Positions 1-8,883 of a stretch of DNA of 64,000 bases are shown in pieces (the first letter of the stretch is position 1; every line of letters starts with the position of its first letter). The position numbers and the translations under genes were made by a program. The notes under the pieces are model-generated. The model did no database searches, was not told where the DNA came from, and worked only from the letters and a program-made list of their open reading frames with translations. The stretch covers positions 168,821-232,820 of the forward strand of contig JAFLBQ010000003.1 of NCBI GenBank assembly GCA_017303805.1, in the 5' to 3' direction. This DNA is from Cytophagales bacterium (GTDB taxonomy: Bacteria; Bacteroidota; Bacteroidia; Cytophagales; Cyclobacteriaceae).

Positions 1-300
1 GATACGCTCATCTTCCAAACAGAAAAGCAATTGAAAGAATTTGGCGACAAGCTTTCGGAAACCAACAAAACAGCTATTAACAGCGCGTTGGAAAAACTGA
101 AGGAAGCGCACAAAAGCCAGAACCTGGCCGCGATTGAGCAAGCTTCGGCCGCCCTCAACAATGCCTGGCAGGCCGCTTCGCAAGAGATGTACCAGGGCGG
201 AGCACAGCAAACTGCTGGCAATGCCTCCAGTACCGAGCAGAACAATGCCGGCACCTCAGGCGGAAATGCTACTGATGTAGAGTACGAAGAGGTGAAGTAA
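1..300 (+). CDS. dnaK: Chaperone DnaK (Hsp70), C-terminal end only
   Basis: This is the last 99 codons of a gene that begins outside the window; the reading frame is open from base 1. The residues visible ([20 protein letters not shown]) match the helical lid of the substrate-binding domain of DnaK. They are followed by a low-complexity Gly/Ala/Gln/Asn tail and the acidic end DVEYEEVK, the typical DnaK C-terminus (E. coli ends in EEVKDKK). DnaK is the cytosolic ATP-dependent Hsp70 chaperone working with DnaJ and GrpE. The ATPase domain lies outside the window and could not be checked. A strong intrinsic terminator follows 22 bases after the stop, so dnaK is not co-transcribed with lysC. Confidence 0.9.
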   Translation, partial: DTLIFQTEKQLKEFGDKLSETNKTAINSALEKLKEAHKSQNLAAIEQASAALNNAWQAASQEMYQGGAQQTAGNASSTEQNNAGTSGGNATDVEYEEVK

Positions 301-322
301 ATATTCGATAACCAACCTAACG

Positions 323-358
323 GCCCTTTGGATTTGAAAAATTCAAAGGGCTTTTTTT
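323..358 (+). terminator. Intrinsic terminator after dnaK
   Basis: GCCCTTTG (323-330) pairs perfectly with CAAAGGGC (344-351) around a 13-nt loop, followed by a seven-T run. It separates dnaK from the aspartate kinase gene. Confidence 0.85.
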
Positions 359-408
359 ATGGTTCGCTTTCGGTTCAGTTATCTTTACGGCCCTTAAACA
401 AATAGAAA

Positions 409-1728
409 ATGTTGGTAGTAAAATTTGGGGGCACCTCGGTTGGTAAGCCCGAGCGCATGAAGAAGATTGCAAACCTGGTAGTAAGCATGCCCGGTAAAAA
501 GATTGTTGTGCTATCGGCACTAAGTGGCACTACCAATGCGCTGGTGCGCATGGGCGATAGTTTGTTGGCTCAACAACAAACATCGGCTCAAAACGAAATT
601 GCCGAACTCGAAAAACACTATCAGCAATTCATAAAAGAACTTTATAGCAGCGAAGCGTACCTGGCCATAGGGCAGGAAATTGTGAGCCGCTATTTCAGCT
701 TGTTCCGGTTGCTGGCAGCGGGGCGGTTTGACGATCGCAGCTACCGCGAACTGCTCGCTCAGGGCGAACTGATTTCGACAGAACTTTTTTACCATCATCT
801 GCAAGAGAAAAAAATAGGAGCCCGCCTGTTGCCCGCCTTGCACTTCATGTCAATCGATGAAAACCAGGAACCCGAGCTTGAAAAAATAAGCGAACGCCTC
901 AAGCCGATTCTTGAAACGATGAGCAATGTAGATATCCTGGTAACGCAAGGCTACATCTGCCGCAACCATCGCAACGAAATAGACAATCTGAAAAGGGGTG
1001 GAAGCGACTACACCGCTTCTTTGATTGGCGCGGCCATAAGGGCCAAAGAAATTCAAATCTGGACCGACATAGACGGCATGCACAACAACGACCCGCGCGT
1101 GGTTAAGAAAACGCTCCCTATTGCCGAACTTACTTTCGATGAAGCCTCGGAGCTGGCTTACTTTGGTGCCAAGATTTTACACCCCTCCACCATAGTGCCC
1201 GCGCAGAAATACCACGTACCGGTGCTGCTAAAAAATACAATGGACGAGCACGCTGCCGGCACCATAATCAGCGACAAAGGTAGCCGCGGCCAGTTTAAAG
1301 CCATTGCCGCCAAAGATGGCATCACGGCTATCAAAATAAAATCTTCACGCATGTTGCTTGCCTATGGCTTCTTACGAAAAGTGTTTGAAGTGTTTGAGCG
1401 CTACAAAACACCAATCGATATGATTTCCACTTCGGAGGTTGCCGTATCGGTAACTATTGACGACAATAAGAACCTTAACCCTATTCTGGAAGAGTTAAAA
1501 AGTTTTGGCTCCATCGAAGTAGATTCCGATCAATCTATTATTTGTATCGTGGGCAATCATCTTTCGGAAAAGGAGGGTGTATTGAAAGAAGTTTTTCAAT
1601 CGCTGGCAGTGGTACCCATTCGTATGGTTTCGTATGGCGGTAGCCCAAACAACATTTCGATATTGGTAAGTACATCGCAAAAGGAAAAGGCGCTAACCTT
1701 ACTCAACAGCGGACTGTTTAATTTATAA
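409..1728 (+). CDS. lysC: Aspartate kinase
   Basis: The product (439 aa) phosphorylates L-aspartate with ATP, the first step toward lysine, threonine, methionine and diaminopimelate. The N-terminal amino-acid kinase domain (about 1-290) starts with the signature VKFGGTSVG at residues 4-12 and contains the substrate/nucleotide loops KRGGSDYTASL and TDIDGMHNNDPR. The C-terminal part (about 310-439) has the look of tandem ACT domains, including an MISTSEVAVSVTID stretch, so allosteric feedback by lysine or threonine is expected. The length fits a monofunctional kinase; no homoserine dehydrogenase domain is fused. The ATG at 409 is the only sensible start because the FGGTS motif follows at once. 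It is monocistronic, bounded by terminators on both sides. Confidence 0.93.
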   Translation: MLVVKFGGTSVGKPERMKKIANLVVSMPGKKIVVLSALSGTTNALVRMGDSLLAQQQTSAQNEIAELEKHYQQFIKELYSSEAYLAIGQEIVSRYFSLFRLLAAGRFDDRSYRELLAQGELISTELFYHHLQEKKIGARLLPALHFMSIDENQEPELEKISERLKPILETMSNVDILVTQGYICRNHRNEIDNLKRGGSDYTASLIGAAIRAKEIQIWTDIDGMHNNDPRVVKKTLPIAELTFDEASELAYFGAKILHPSTIVPAQKYHVPVLLKNTMDEHAAGTIISDKGSRGQFKAIAAKDGITAIKIKSSRMLLAYGFLRKVFEVFERYKTPIDMISTSEVAVSVTIDDNKNLNPILEELKSFGSIEVDSDQSIICIVGNHLSEKEGVLKEVFQSLAVVPIRMVSYGGSPNNISILVSTSQKEKALTLLNSGLFNL

Positions 1729-1752
1729 CCTGCGCACAAAATCAATTTAAAG

Positions 1753-1788
1753 AAGCTGGTCTGCTGAAAAGTATGGGCAGCTTTTTTT
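1753..1788 (+). terminator. Intrinsic terminator after lysC
   Basis: AAGCTG (1753-1758) pairs with CAGCTT (1778-1783), followed by a T-rich run. An in-frame ATG at 1773 of the next gene lies inside this structure, which argues against it as that gene's start. Confidence 0.6.
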
Positions 1789-1802
1789 ATTATTGTCAGT
1801 TC

Positions 1803-2687
1803 GTGAAAACCACCTCTTCTTATTTGCTTACCGGGCTCTCGTTTTCTGTGCTCTGGGCTTCTGCCTCCATTGCAGGAAAGTTTGGATTAAACTCTGTTGA
1901 GCCGCTGTTGTTTTTCACTATTCGCTTTCTGATTGCGGGCGGAGTCTTGCTGGGGTATGCACATGTGCTAAAAAAATACCGCGTACCGGCTGGCAAAGAA
2001 TGGCTCCAGCTTTCTGTTTTTGGCGCCTTTAACACCGCGCTCTACCTCGGTATTTTTATTGTAGCCCTGCAATTTATTACTGCCGGAATAACCGCATTGG
2101 CCATCGCACTGAATCCCTTGTTCATAAGCTTGCTTTCTTCTGTGCTTAACAAACGCAGGGTAAAGTGGCTGGAGTGGGGTAGCATTGTACTGGGCCTTGG
2201 TGGTGTTATCCTGGCGGCCTACCCACTCTTACAACTGGAATCTATCTCGCTGATTGGCCTGGGTCTTCTCGGATTAAGTATGATTACCTATTCTATTGGG
2301 GCGGTATATTATGCCGGTCGCAAGTGGCAATTGGAACGCGTTACTATTAATGGCTGGCAAGTATTGTTGGGTGGTTTTATGACAGCCCCATTTGCCTTGC
2401 TCACCCATCAACCAGCCAGCAATCATTTCGATACCAACTTTTGGGCAGCCCTGTTTTGGCTCGTGGTGCCCGTATCCATTATTGCCGTTAACCTGTGGTT
2501 AATCTTGTTGAAAGCCGATGCCGTAAAGGCTTCGCTATGGCTGTACCTTTGTCCGGTATTTGGTATCATCTTATCGGCTTTGTTACTTAACGAGGCACTT
2601 ACCCTGTACACATGGGCCGGAACTTTCTTAGTATTGGCAGCCGTATTTATCGGGCAACAAAAAAATAATGCGGCCCGGCAGTCTTAA
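1803..2687 (+). CDS. EamA/DMT-superfamily transporter
   Basis: This is a 294-aa integral membrane protein with about ten hydrophobic segments arranged as two repeated EamA units (roughly residues 1-130 and 145-285), the standard layout of drug/metabolite transporters such as RhaT/YdcZ-like amino-acid or metabolite exporters. Typical family pieces are WASASIAGKFGL in TM1 and the PVFGIILSALLLNE segment near TM9. The frame is open back to an ATG at 1773, but that codon sits within the lysC terminator, so I prefer the GTG at 1803, where the first TM helix begins shortly after. The substrate cannot be told from sequence, and no neighbour suggests one. Confidence 0.82.
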   Translation: MKTTSSYLLTGLSFSVLWASASIAGKFGLNSVEPLLFFTIRFLIAGGVLLGYAHVLKKYRVPAGKEWLQLSVFGAFNTALYLGIFIVALQFITAGITALAIALNPLFISLLSSVLNKRRVKWLEWGSIVLGLGGVILAAYPLLQLESISLIGLGLLGLSMITYSIGAVYYAGRKWQLERVTINGWQVLLGGFMTAPFALLTHQPASNHFDTNFWAALFWLVVPVSIIAVNLWLILLKADAVKASLWLYLCPVFGIILSALLLNEALTLYTWAGTFLVLAAVFIGQQKNNAARQS

Positions 2688-2856
2688 GATTTAATTTACA
2701 CGGGCATTGTCCGCGCGGCAGATTCAAAAACACGTGCCGCTTATCAGATTTTCTAACCCTCAGGTACTATCCTCGCTGGTAATCAATATTTATCTTGCTT
2801 CCTTCGTGGCACATAAGTTTTAATTCTATATTTACCTTGTATCAACCTCTCTGCCT

Positions 2857-4176
2857 ATGGAAGCAATTGTAATTACCCTTTTCGTTGTAGGGTACCTGGC
2901 TATCGCTCTTGAACATCCTATTAAAATAAATAAAACTGCCTCGGCCTTGCTTACTGGGGTACTTTGCTGGACCATCTATGCCCTGTCTTCGCACGATCAT
3001 ATCGAACACATTGGCCACCAACTGGCCGAACACCTTGGCGAAATAGCAGCCATACTCTTTTTTTTGATGGGCGCCATGACGATTGTAGAGTTGGTAGATG
3101 CCTACCAGGGTTTTAAAATTATTACCGATCGCATCAACACAAAAAATCCTAAAAAACTTTTGTGGATTATCTGCTCGGTTACATTTGTTCTTTCCGCCAT
3201 TCTGGATAACCTTACTACATCCATTGTGATGATTTCGCTTATCCGAAAATTGGTACCCAACAAAGACATGCGCTTGTTTTTTGCAGGTATGATTGTAATT
3301 GCAGCCAATGCTGGCGGTGCATGGTCGCCTATTGGCGATGTAACCACCACCATGTTATGGATTGGCGGCCAGATTTCATCGGGCAACATTATGGTTACAC
3401 TAATACTCCCCAGCATTGTGTGCATGGTTGTACCGCTTATCTACTTGCAGTTTACCTTAAAAGGCGAACTGGGCCATGCCGGAAGCCATAAAAATGATTC
3501 GGATAACAGTGGACATGGACATGGACATGGTGGCCCGATAAAAGGCCAACTTACAATGCTTATACTGGGTGTAGGCGGATTAATTTCAGTGCCTGTTTTT
3601 AAAACAGTTACCCACCTGCCACCTTATTTGGGCATGTTGCTCGCCTTAGGCGTTTTATGGGTTGTATCGGAATTAATAAACCCCGACATGGACGAAGCTG
3701 AGAAGCGGCCCTACACCGCAGCCGGTGCCTTAACCCGAATTGATGTACCCAGTGTGCTGTTCTTTCTCGGAATTTTACTGGCTGTAGGCGCCTTGCAGTC
3801 CATGGATATTCTGAGCCACTTTTCAGCTTGGCTCGATAACACGCTGGGCGATCAGCGAATCATCATTACCCTTATCGGGATACTTTCTTCTATTGTAGAT
3901 AACGTGCCATTGGTAGCTGCAAGCATGGGCATGTACGATATGGGTGTGTACTACCAAGACCATATGATTTGGGAATACCTTGCGTATTGTGCCGGTACAG
4001 GCGGAAGTATTTTAATAATCGGATCGGCTGCAGGCGTAGCTGTAATGGGTATGGAGAAGATAGATTTTATCTGGTACCTGAAACGGATTTCGTTACTGGC
4101 CATGTTGGGCTACTTTGCCGGAGCTATTATTTACATTCTCATCCACCCGTTTTTTGCGGTACATCCGCCCGCTTAA
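2857..4176 (+). CDS. nhaD: Sodium:proton antiporter, NhaD family
   Basis: This 439-aa polytopic membrane protein belongs to the NhaD/ArsB ion-transporter superfamily and should exchange cytoplasmic Na+ or Li+ for protons across the inner membrane. Family landmarks include the stretch AILDNLTTSIVMISLIRKL and NAGGAWSPIGDVTTTMLW, both typical of NhaD. About 11-12 hydrophobic segments are visible. A histidine/glycine-rich loop (SGHGHGHGGP, about residues 215-226) lies mid-protein between the two halves and is unusual, possibly a pH or metal sensor. The gene is alone on the plus strand. Its stop codon overlaps the stop of the convergent dehydrogenase gene, and its terminator lies within that gene. 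Confidence 0.92.
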   Translation: MEAIVITLFVVGYLAIALEHPIKINKTASALLTGVLCWTIYALSSHDHIEHIGHQLAEHLGEIAAILFFLMGAMTIVELVDAYQGFKIITDRINTKNPKKLLWIICSVTFVLSAILDNLTTSIVMISLIRKLVPNKDMRLFFAGMIVIAANAGGAWSPIGDVTTTMLWIGGQISSGNIMVTLILPSIVCMVVPLIYLQFTLKGELGHAGSHKNDSDNSGHGHGHGGPIKGQLTMLILGVGGLISVPVFKTVTHLPPYLGMLLALGVLWVVSELINPDMDEAEKRPYTAAGALTRIDVPSVLFFLGILLAVGALQSMDILSHFSAWLDNTLGDQRIIITLIGILSSIVDNVPLVAASMGMYDMGVYYQDHMIWEYLAYCAGTGGSILIIGSAAGVAVMGMEKIDFIWYLKRISLLAMLGYFAGAIIYILIHPFFAVHPPA

Positions 4177-5402
4177 CCAACCAATTGTTGCAAAGCTATT
4201 TCGAACGAGGTTTGCGCAAGCCTCGTTTTTTTATTGTTGTGCAAGTGGGTTTTCTCTAACGCAGTGCGTATGGTGTTGGAAATATCCATAAAGATAGCCT
4301 CATCAGTCATGCTTACTTCCTTTTCCATAAAATACGCAAACACGCGTGCCATACCGCAGTTGGCAATAAAATCCGGAACAATAGAAAGGTGCTCATCGGC
4401 ATGCAGGCCGGTGATGCCAAAGAAAATTTCCGGATCGGCAAAGGGTACATTTGCCCCACATGAAAAAAGCTCTACACCAGTGGCCAACATGCGGTCTATC
4501 TGGCCTTTTGTTACCAAACGCGAGGCCGCAGCCGGAACAAACACTTCGAATTCGAGATCCCAGATCTTATCGTTTACAACTTCAAAGGGAAGCAACTCTT
4601 CCGTTACAAGTTTGTTGCCATCGCGGTTAACTACCAGTTTGCAGATTTCTTCGTGCGTAAATCCTTTCTGATTTATTAATCCGCCTTCGCGGGTAAGAAT
4701 GCCCACAATAGTTACCCCCATTTGCGAAAGGTAAAAGCCTGCGGCCGCGCCCACATTTCCCCAACCTTGTATCATGGCCCGTTTGCCTTTTAGCTGGCCA
4801 CCCCACAACGCATAATAATGCTTAACGGCCTCTGCCACGCCAAAGCCGGTGCACATATCGGCCACAGTATATTTTTTTTGTAACGAAGGTGTGTACGCCT
4901 CGCTTTCAATCAACTTGATAACACCTTGCCGTAATTGGCCAATACGGTTTACCTTTTGAGGCTCGGTGGGTTTGTAGTGGCCGGTAAATACACCTTCTTG
5001 CGGATGCCAGATGCCCACATCTTCGGTGTGCGGAATTACTTCATGAATCTCATCTACGTTTAAATCGCCCCCGGTGCCATAATAATATTTTAATAATGGC
5101 ATGACGGCCGCATACCAACGATGCAATACACCTTCTTTGCGCGGATCGTTCGGATCGAAATTGATACCCGACTTGGCTCCGCCTATGGGTGGGCCCGATA
5201 CGGTAAACTTTACTTCCATAGTTTTGGCAAGCGACTCCACCTCGCGCTTATCTAACCCCACCCGCATGCGGGTACCTCCACCAGCAGCACCACCACGCAA
5301 GGAGTTAATTACCACCCACCCTTCGGCAGGTGTTTCGCTATCCTTCCATTCAAAAACAATTTCAGGTCGCTTACTTTCAAACTTTTTCAAAAGTTCTTTC
5401 AT
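4173..5402 (-). CDS. Glu/Leu/Phe/Val-type amino-acid dehydrogenase
   Basis: This 409-aa cytosolic enzyme of the ELFV dehydrogenase superfamily oxidatively deaminates an amino acid to its 2-oxo acid with NAD(P)+. The substrate domain carries GPPIGGAKSGI (residues 70-80), with the conserved lysine at 77, after an RGGAAGGGTRMR segment. The nucleotide domain shows the Rossmann fingerprint QGWGNVGAAAG near residue 225. Length and the wide N-terminal substitutions resemble leucine/valine-type or Bacteroidota 'GDH-like' enzymes rather than classical hexameric GdhA, so I leave substrate and symbol open. It is monocistronic and divergent from coaX. A TACCTTTG sequence lies about 25 bases upstream on the minus strand, a plausible -7 box without a clear -33 box. 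Confidence 0.88.
   Translation of the reverse strand: MKELLKKFESKRPEIVFEWKDSETPAEGWVVINSLRGGAAGGGTRMRVGLDKREVESLAKTMEVKFTVSGPPIGGAKSGINFDPNDPRKEGVLHRWYAAVMPLLKYYYGTGGDLNVDEIHEVIPHTEDVGIWHPQEGVFTGHYKPTEPQKVNRIGQLRQGVIKLIESEAYTPSLQKKYTVADMCTGFGVAEAVKHYYALWGGQLKGKRAMIQGWGNVGAAAGFYLSQMGVTIVGILTREGGLINQKGFTHEEICKLVVNRDGNKLVTEELLPFEVVNDKIWDLEFEVFVPAAASRLVTKGQIDRMLATGVELFSCGANVPFADPEIFFGITGLHADEHLSIVPDFIANCGMARVFAYFMEKEVSMTDEAIFMDISNTIRTALEKTHLHNNKKTRLAQTSFEIALQQLVG
4204..4233 (+). terminator. Intrinsic terminator of nhaD inside the convergent dehydrogenase CDS
   Basis: AACGAGG (4204-4210) pairs with CCTCGTT (4221-4227) around a 10-nt loop, followed by further T residues. It starts 28 bases after the nhaD stop and lies wholly in the last codons of the minus-strand gene (4173-5402). 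Confidence 0.8.
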
Positions 5403-5484
5403 CGTGTAAAGTTAAGCGCCAAAGGTACTTTAAAAACATAAGCCCGTGCTTTGCTTATTTTTGACGCTCTTAAACCTAACAGCT

Positions 5485-6205
5485 ATGAACCTGGTGGTAG
5501 ATTGTGGCAACACACGCTTAAAGGCAGCACTTTTTTCTTCGGGGCAATTGGTAGAAAAAAAAATGTTTGAAAAAAACAGCGGCACTGAAGCAGTTTGTAA
5601 CGCATAGCACCCACGAGCATCTGTTGGTAAGTTCTGTAAGTACCCCACCCGAAGAAATAATAGCCTGGAGCTCTGCGCCCGGAAAAAAAATAATTCTCAG
5701 CCCTGCACTACCTGTCCCCATTACCATCAGGTATGCAACCCCCCATACGTTGGGTATGGACAGGCTGGCAGCAGCTTGCGGAGCCTACGAACTCTTTACG
5801 AACCAAAACTGCCTGGTTATTGATGCCGGCACTTGCCTTACCACAGAATTTATTGATTCGAGTGGTGCCTACCACGGAGGCTCGATAGCTCCTGGTATGG
5901 CCATGCGCTACAAAGCAATGCATACGTTTACGCAAGCCCTACCGTTAGTAGTACCAATCGCGCAAGCAAACCTGATTGGTAACACAACCGAAACGTGCAT
6001 GCAAAGTGGAGTACTTAATGGCATGGTGGCGGAAATAGACGGTATTATTGCTCAATACCAACAACACTATGCCGCGGTACAGGTGGTTTTATGTGGTGGC
6101 GATTATGTGTTTTTTGAAAACAATCTTAAACAACCCATATTTGTAGCCCCCGATCTCGTTTTGACCGGTTTAGACAGGATTTTACGTCATCATGCACAAC
6201 TTTAG
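5485..6205 (+). CDS. coaX: Type III pantothenate kinase, reading frame interrupted by a one-base shift
   Basis: CoaX phosphorylates pantothenate, the first step of coenzyme A synthesis. The N-terminus, with the family phosphate-binding motif DCGNTR (residues 6-11), is read from ATG 5485 and runs to a stop at 5605-5607. All downstream motifs, TPHTLGMDRLAAACGA, DAGTCLTTEF and GGSIAPGMAM, are in the next frame, open from TTG 5567 to 6205. The two frames join cleanly if one A is removed from the A7 run at 5570-5576, giving MFEKTAALKQF; an A9 run lies at 5555-5563. Without the 5' part the 212-aa product lacks the ATP-binding loop. The cause may be a homopolymer sequencing error, transcriptional slippage or a real mutation. 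Its 3' end overlaps the next gene by 14 bases. Confidence 0.85.
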
Positions 6206-7475
6206 AAAGAATTTTACCCTTGCATTGGGGTTTTGTTTACTCGTTAGCGGGGTGCTAAATGCACAAGTGGCCAACACACCCTTTAGTTTTCGGGGCCTGG
6301 GCGATTATTACGGCAATGCGCTTGCCCACAACCAGGGTATGGCCGGTGTAGGTGTTAGCAATCCGCAATATTTTTATCTCAATAACCAAAACCCCGCCCT
6401 GCTGGTGTTTAATCGGTTTACAGTTTTTGAAGGCGGTTTTATTGGCCAACACAATACCATTAAAGGCAATGGGGCATCCGAAAAAAGTGGTAATGGCAAC
6501 CTTAACTATTTAATGATGGGGTTGCCCATTAAAATGGGTAAGTGGTCCAGTTCGTTCGGCATATCGCCTTACAGCGGTGTAAACTATCGCACAAATTACA
6601 GAGATCAGATTGTAGGAACCACCGAGGAGGTGGAAGTTGAAGAAACCGGCAAGGGTGGATTAAACCAGGTATTTTTTGCTAATGGCGTAGCACTATCCAA
6701 AACACTCTCAGTAGGTCTCAGAGCCTCCTACCTTTTTAGTTCTATCGTTAACGAATACACCAACACGTTAACCGATGCCTCGAGCCCCATTGCGTATTCG
6801 CCTTCCATCTATCAACGGTTGTATGTTAAAGACTTTGCCTTCACCACGGGCATTTCCTATCATAAAGATTCGCTCTTTCAAAAAAACTACCGCTTTAATG
6901 TAGGTGCTGTGTACAACTTCAAATCAAAACTTAACGCAGAATATTTTACCCGCATCGAAAGAAAAAATCTTTCCGGCACAGTTACCGATTCTACCACGCT
7001 TATCAATAATGTACCCGGCACGGTGGTACTGCCTCAATCTGTAACAGTTGGCATTTCGTTTGGAAGAGGCGAACGATGGATGATGGGCGTGGACTTTAAC
7101 TATTTTAAAAACAGTTTATTCCGCGATTACTTTGGCAACTCGCAAAACGCAACCGATAGCTGGCGCCTTTCCATTGGAGGCGAAACAACACCCGACCCGA
7201 TGGCGCTTAGCAACTATTTAAAAAGAATAACATACCGAACAGGTGTGAGTTTGGAAAAATATCCCTATTTTATTAACGGTAAGCCCGTGCAGGATTTTGG
7301 CATTAATTTTGGCTTTACTATGCCGGTAAGCCGGATATCGAGCCTGGACTTCGCAGTAAAGGTTGGCAGGCGCGGTACCCAGCAAGAACATACCCTTGAA
7401 GAAAACTATATTAAGTTATACTTTGGGGTTACGATTAACGATCAATACTGGTTTATTAAAAGAAGGTTCGATTAA
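6192..7475 (+). CDS. Secreted outer-membrane beta-barrel protein of unknown function
   Basis: This 427-aa protein has a signal peptide (MHNFRKNFTLALGFCLLVSGVLNAQ, cut in two here only by description: basic start, hydrophobic core, AQ cleavage end). The mature part is rich in alternating aromatic/polar beta strands and resembles FadL/OmpP1-type or PorV-like barrel proteins of Bacteroidota (features such as FSFRGLGDYYGNALA and MGLPIKMGKWSSSFGISPYSGV). It begins inside the 3' end of coaX and is followed 13 bases later by a TPR protein gene, so the three probably form one transcript. I do not recognise a specific function; small-molecule uptake or envelope assembly are possibilities. Confidence 0.72.
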   Translation: MHNFRKNFTLALGFCLLVSGVLNAQVANTPFSFRGLGDYYGNALAHNQGMAGVGVSNPQYFYLNNQNPALLVFNRFTVFEGGFIGQHNTIKGNGASEKSGNGNLNYLMMGLPIKMGKWSSSFGISPYSGVNYRTNYRDQIVGTTEEVEVEETGKGGLNQVFFANGVALSKTLSVGLRASYLFSSIVNEYTNTLTDASSPIAYSPSIYQRLYVKDFAFTTGISYHKDSLFQKNYRFNVGAVYNFKSKLNAEYFTRIERKNLSGTVTDSTTLINNVPGTVVLPQSVTVGISFGRGERWMMGVDFNYFKNSLFRDYFGNSQNATDSWRLSIGGETTPDPMALSNYLKRITYRTGVSLEKYPYFINGKPVQDFGINFGFTMPVSRISSLDFAVKVGRRGTQQEHTLEENYIKLYFGVTINDQYWFIKRRFD

Positions 7476-7488
7476 ACAAAAAACAAAC

Positions 7489-8823
7489 ATGAAAACAAAC
7501 ATGCGATCCGCGTTTCTGGGGTTAGTGCTTACCTTCAGCGCAATGGCAGGTTACAGTCAGTGCAAAGACTTTAAGTGGCCTGAAGACAAAGCAAAGGCCG
7601 AGGAACAAGTGGCTCTTTATGATGATGCCAAAACTCAGAAAAACTTCCGTGCAGCGGTGGCTCCCTTGCAATGGATGTTAAAAAATGCTCCGCAGTGGAA
7701 TACCAAATTATATATAGACGCAACCGACATTTACAACAACCTGGCTACTGCCGAAAAAGACGCAGCCAGAAAACAAGTGTTGGTAGATTCGTTGATGATG
7801 CTCTACGATTTGCGCATTACCAATTGTGGCGATGAGGTTAACGTGTTGAATCGCAAAGCCATTTATGCAGCCGTGTTTAACTCGCAAAACAAAGCAAAAA
7901 CAGCCGATGTGCTGGCCTTGTACGACAAAGTATTTGAAATAAGCGGCAACAATGTGTTGGATAACAACCTGCTTAGTTACATGCAGGTAATTCAATTGAA
8001 CGTGGCGCTCCTGAAAAATTTAAGCGATGACCAGATTTTGCAGCGCTACGATAAGCTTTCTACCGTAATCGATGTAAAAATAAAGAAGGCCCAAACCGAC
8101 AATAAACAAGCAGACGTAGATCGCCTGAAAAAAGTTAAGAGCAGCGTAGATGATATTTTGATTAAGCTGGTTAAGGTTGACTGTAACTTTGTAAAGACAA
8201 ACCTGGAATCCAAGTGGAAAGCTAACCCAACCGATCTTGCGTTGTCTAAAAAAATCTTCCAGTTTATGACAACCGGTGGTTGCATCGAAGATCCGCTCTG
8301 GCTGCAAACAGCCGAGGTAATTCACAAGGAAAGCCCTGACTTTGGTTTAGCTAAAAACATGGCTAAGATTTACGCAAAGAATGGTAACCTTAACAAAGCC
8401 GAAGAATTAATTAACGAGGCTGTAGGGTTGGCTACTTCCAACACCGACAAAGCCGATGTATTAATTCTGCAAGGCGACTTGCTGGCACAGAAAGGAAGTA
8501 AGGTGGCTGCCCGCGAATCGTATCGCAAAGCGGTTGCTGCCGATGCCAACAGTAAAGATGCCTATGAAAAAATTGGCGATTTGTACCTGGGTTCGTTTAA
8601 AGATTGTGCCAAGAGCCAAAGCCTGGCCGAAGACCGGCTGGTGTACCTTGCTGCTTACGATATGTATGTAAAAGCTGGCTCGCAACAGAAAATGGGCTTG
8701 GCCCGTGCACAGTTCCCATCGGTAACGGAATTGTTTGAGCTTAATTGGAAAGAAGGCGAAAGCAAAACAATCTCGTGCTGGGTTGGCGAAACCGTTGTGC
8801 TACGCACCCGCGGCAAAGAGTAA
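7489..8823 (+). CDS. Secreted tetratricopeptide-repeat protein
   Basis: This 444-aa protein starts with a signal peptide (MRSAFLGLVLTFSAMAGYSQ after a short basic start) and continues as an alpha-helical, TPR-like array. The repeat character is clearest at about residues 290-390 (DFGLAKNMAKIYAKNGNLNKAEELI and a following DLLAQKGSKVAARESYRKAV, each a helix pair). TPR proteins of this kind act as periplasmic scaffolds. The frame is open to 7363, but the ATG at 7489, next to the signal peptide and after the previous stop, is the logical start. It is the third gene of the coaX cluster and ends at a terminator. No enzyme motif is visible. Confidence 0.75.
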   Translation: MKTNMRSAFLGLVLTFSAMAGYSQCKDFKWPEDKAKAEEQVALYDDAKTQKNFRAAVAPLQWMLKNAPQWNTKLYIDATDIYNNLATAEKDAARKQVLVDSLMMLYDLRITNCGDEVNVLNRKAIYAAVFNSQNKAKTADVLALYDKVFEISGNNVLDNNLLSYMQVIQLNVALLKNLSDDQILQRYDKLSTVIDVKIKKAQTDNKQADVDRLKKVKSSVDDILIKLVKVDCNFVKTNLESKWKANPTDLALSKKIFQFMTTGGCIEDPLWLQTAEVIHKESPDFGLAKNMAKIYAKNGNLNKAEELINEAVGLATSNTDKADVLILQGDLLAQKGSKVAARESYRKAVAADANSKDAYEKIGDLYLGSFKDCAKSQSLAEDRLVYLAAYDMYVKAGSQQKMGLARAQFPSVTELFELNWKEGESKTISCWVGETVVLRTRGKE

Positions 8824-8845
8824 CTTCAAAGCACTTTAGGTAAGA

Positions 8846-8877
8846 GGCTGGTCTAATGGCCAGCCTTCTTTATTTTT
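8846..8877 (+). terminator. Intrinsic terminator between the TPR gene and lptC
   Basis: GGCTGG (8846-8851) pairs with CCAGCC (8860-8865), followed by a T-rich tract. The stem is short, so read-through into lptC seven bases further is possible. Confidence 0.6.
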
Positions 8878-8883
8878 AAAAAT

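Noticed and set aside
1773-1802. ATG 1773 as start of the DMT transporter
   Set aside because: It lies inside the lysC terminator hairpin; GTG 1803 is directly before the first TM.
2715-2740. Hairpin GCGGCA/TGCCGC after the DMT gene
   Set aside because: A stem is possible but no T-run follows; could be chance.
7363-7488. Upstream extension of the TPR protein
   Set aside because: It overlaps the previous gene and would bury the signal peptide.
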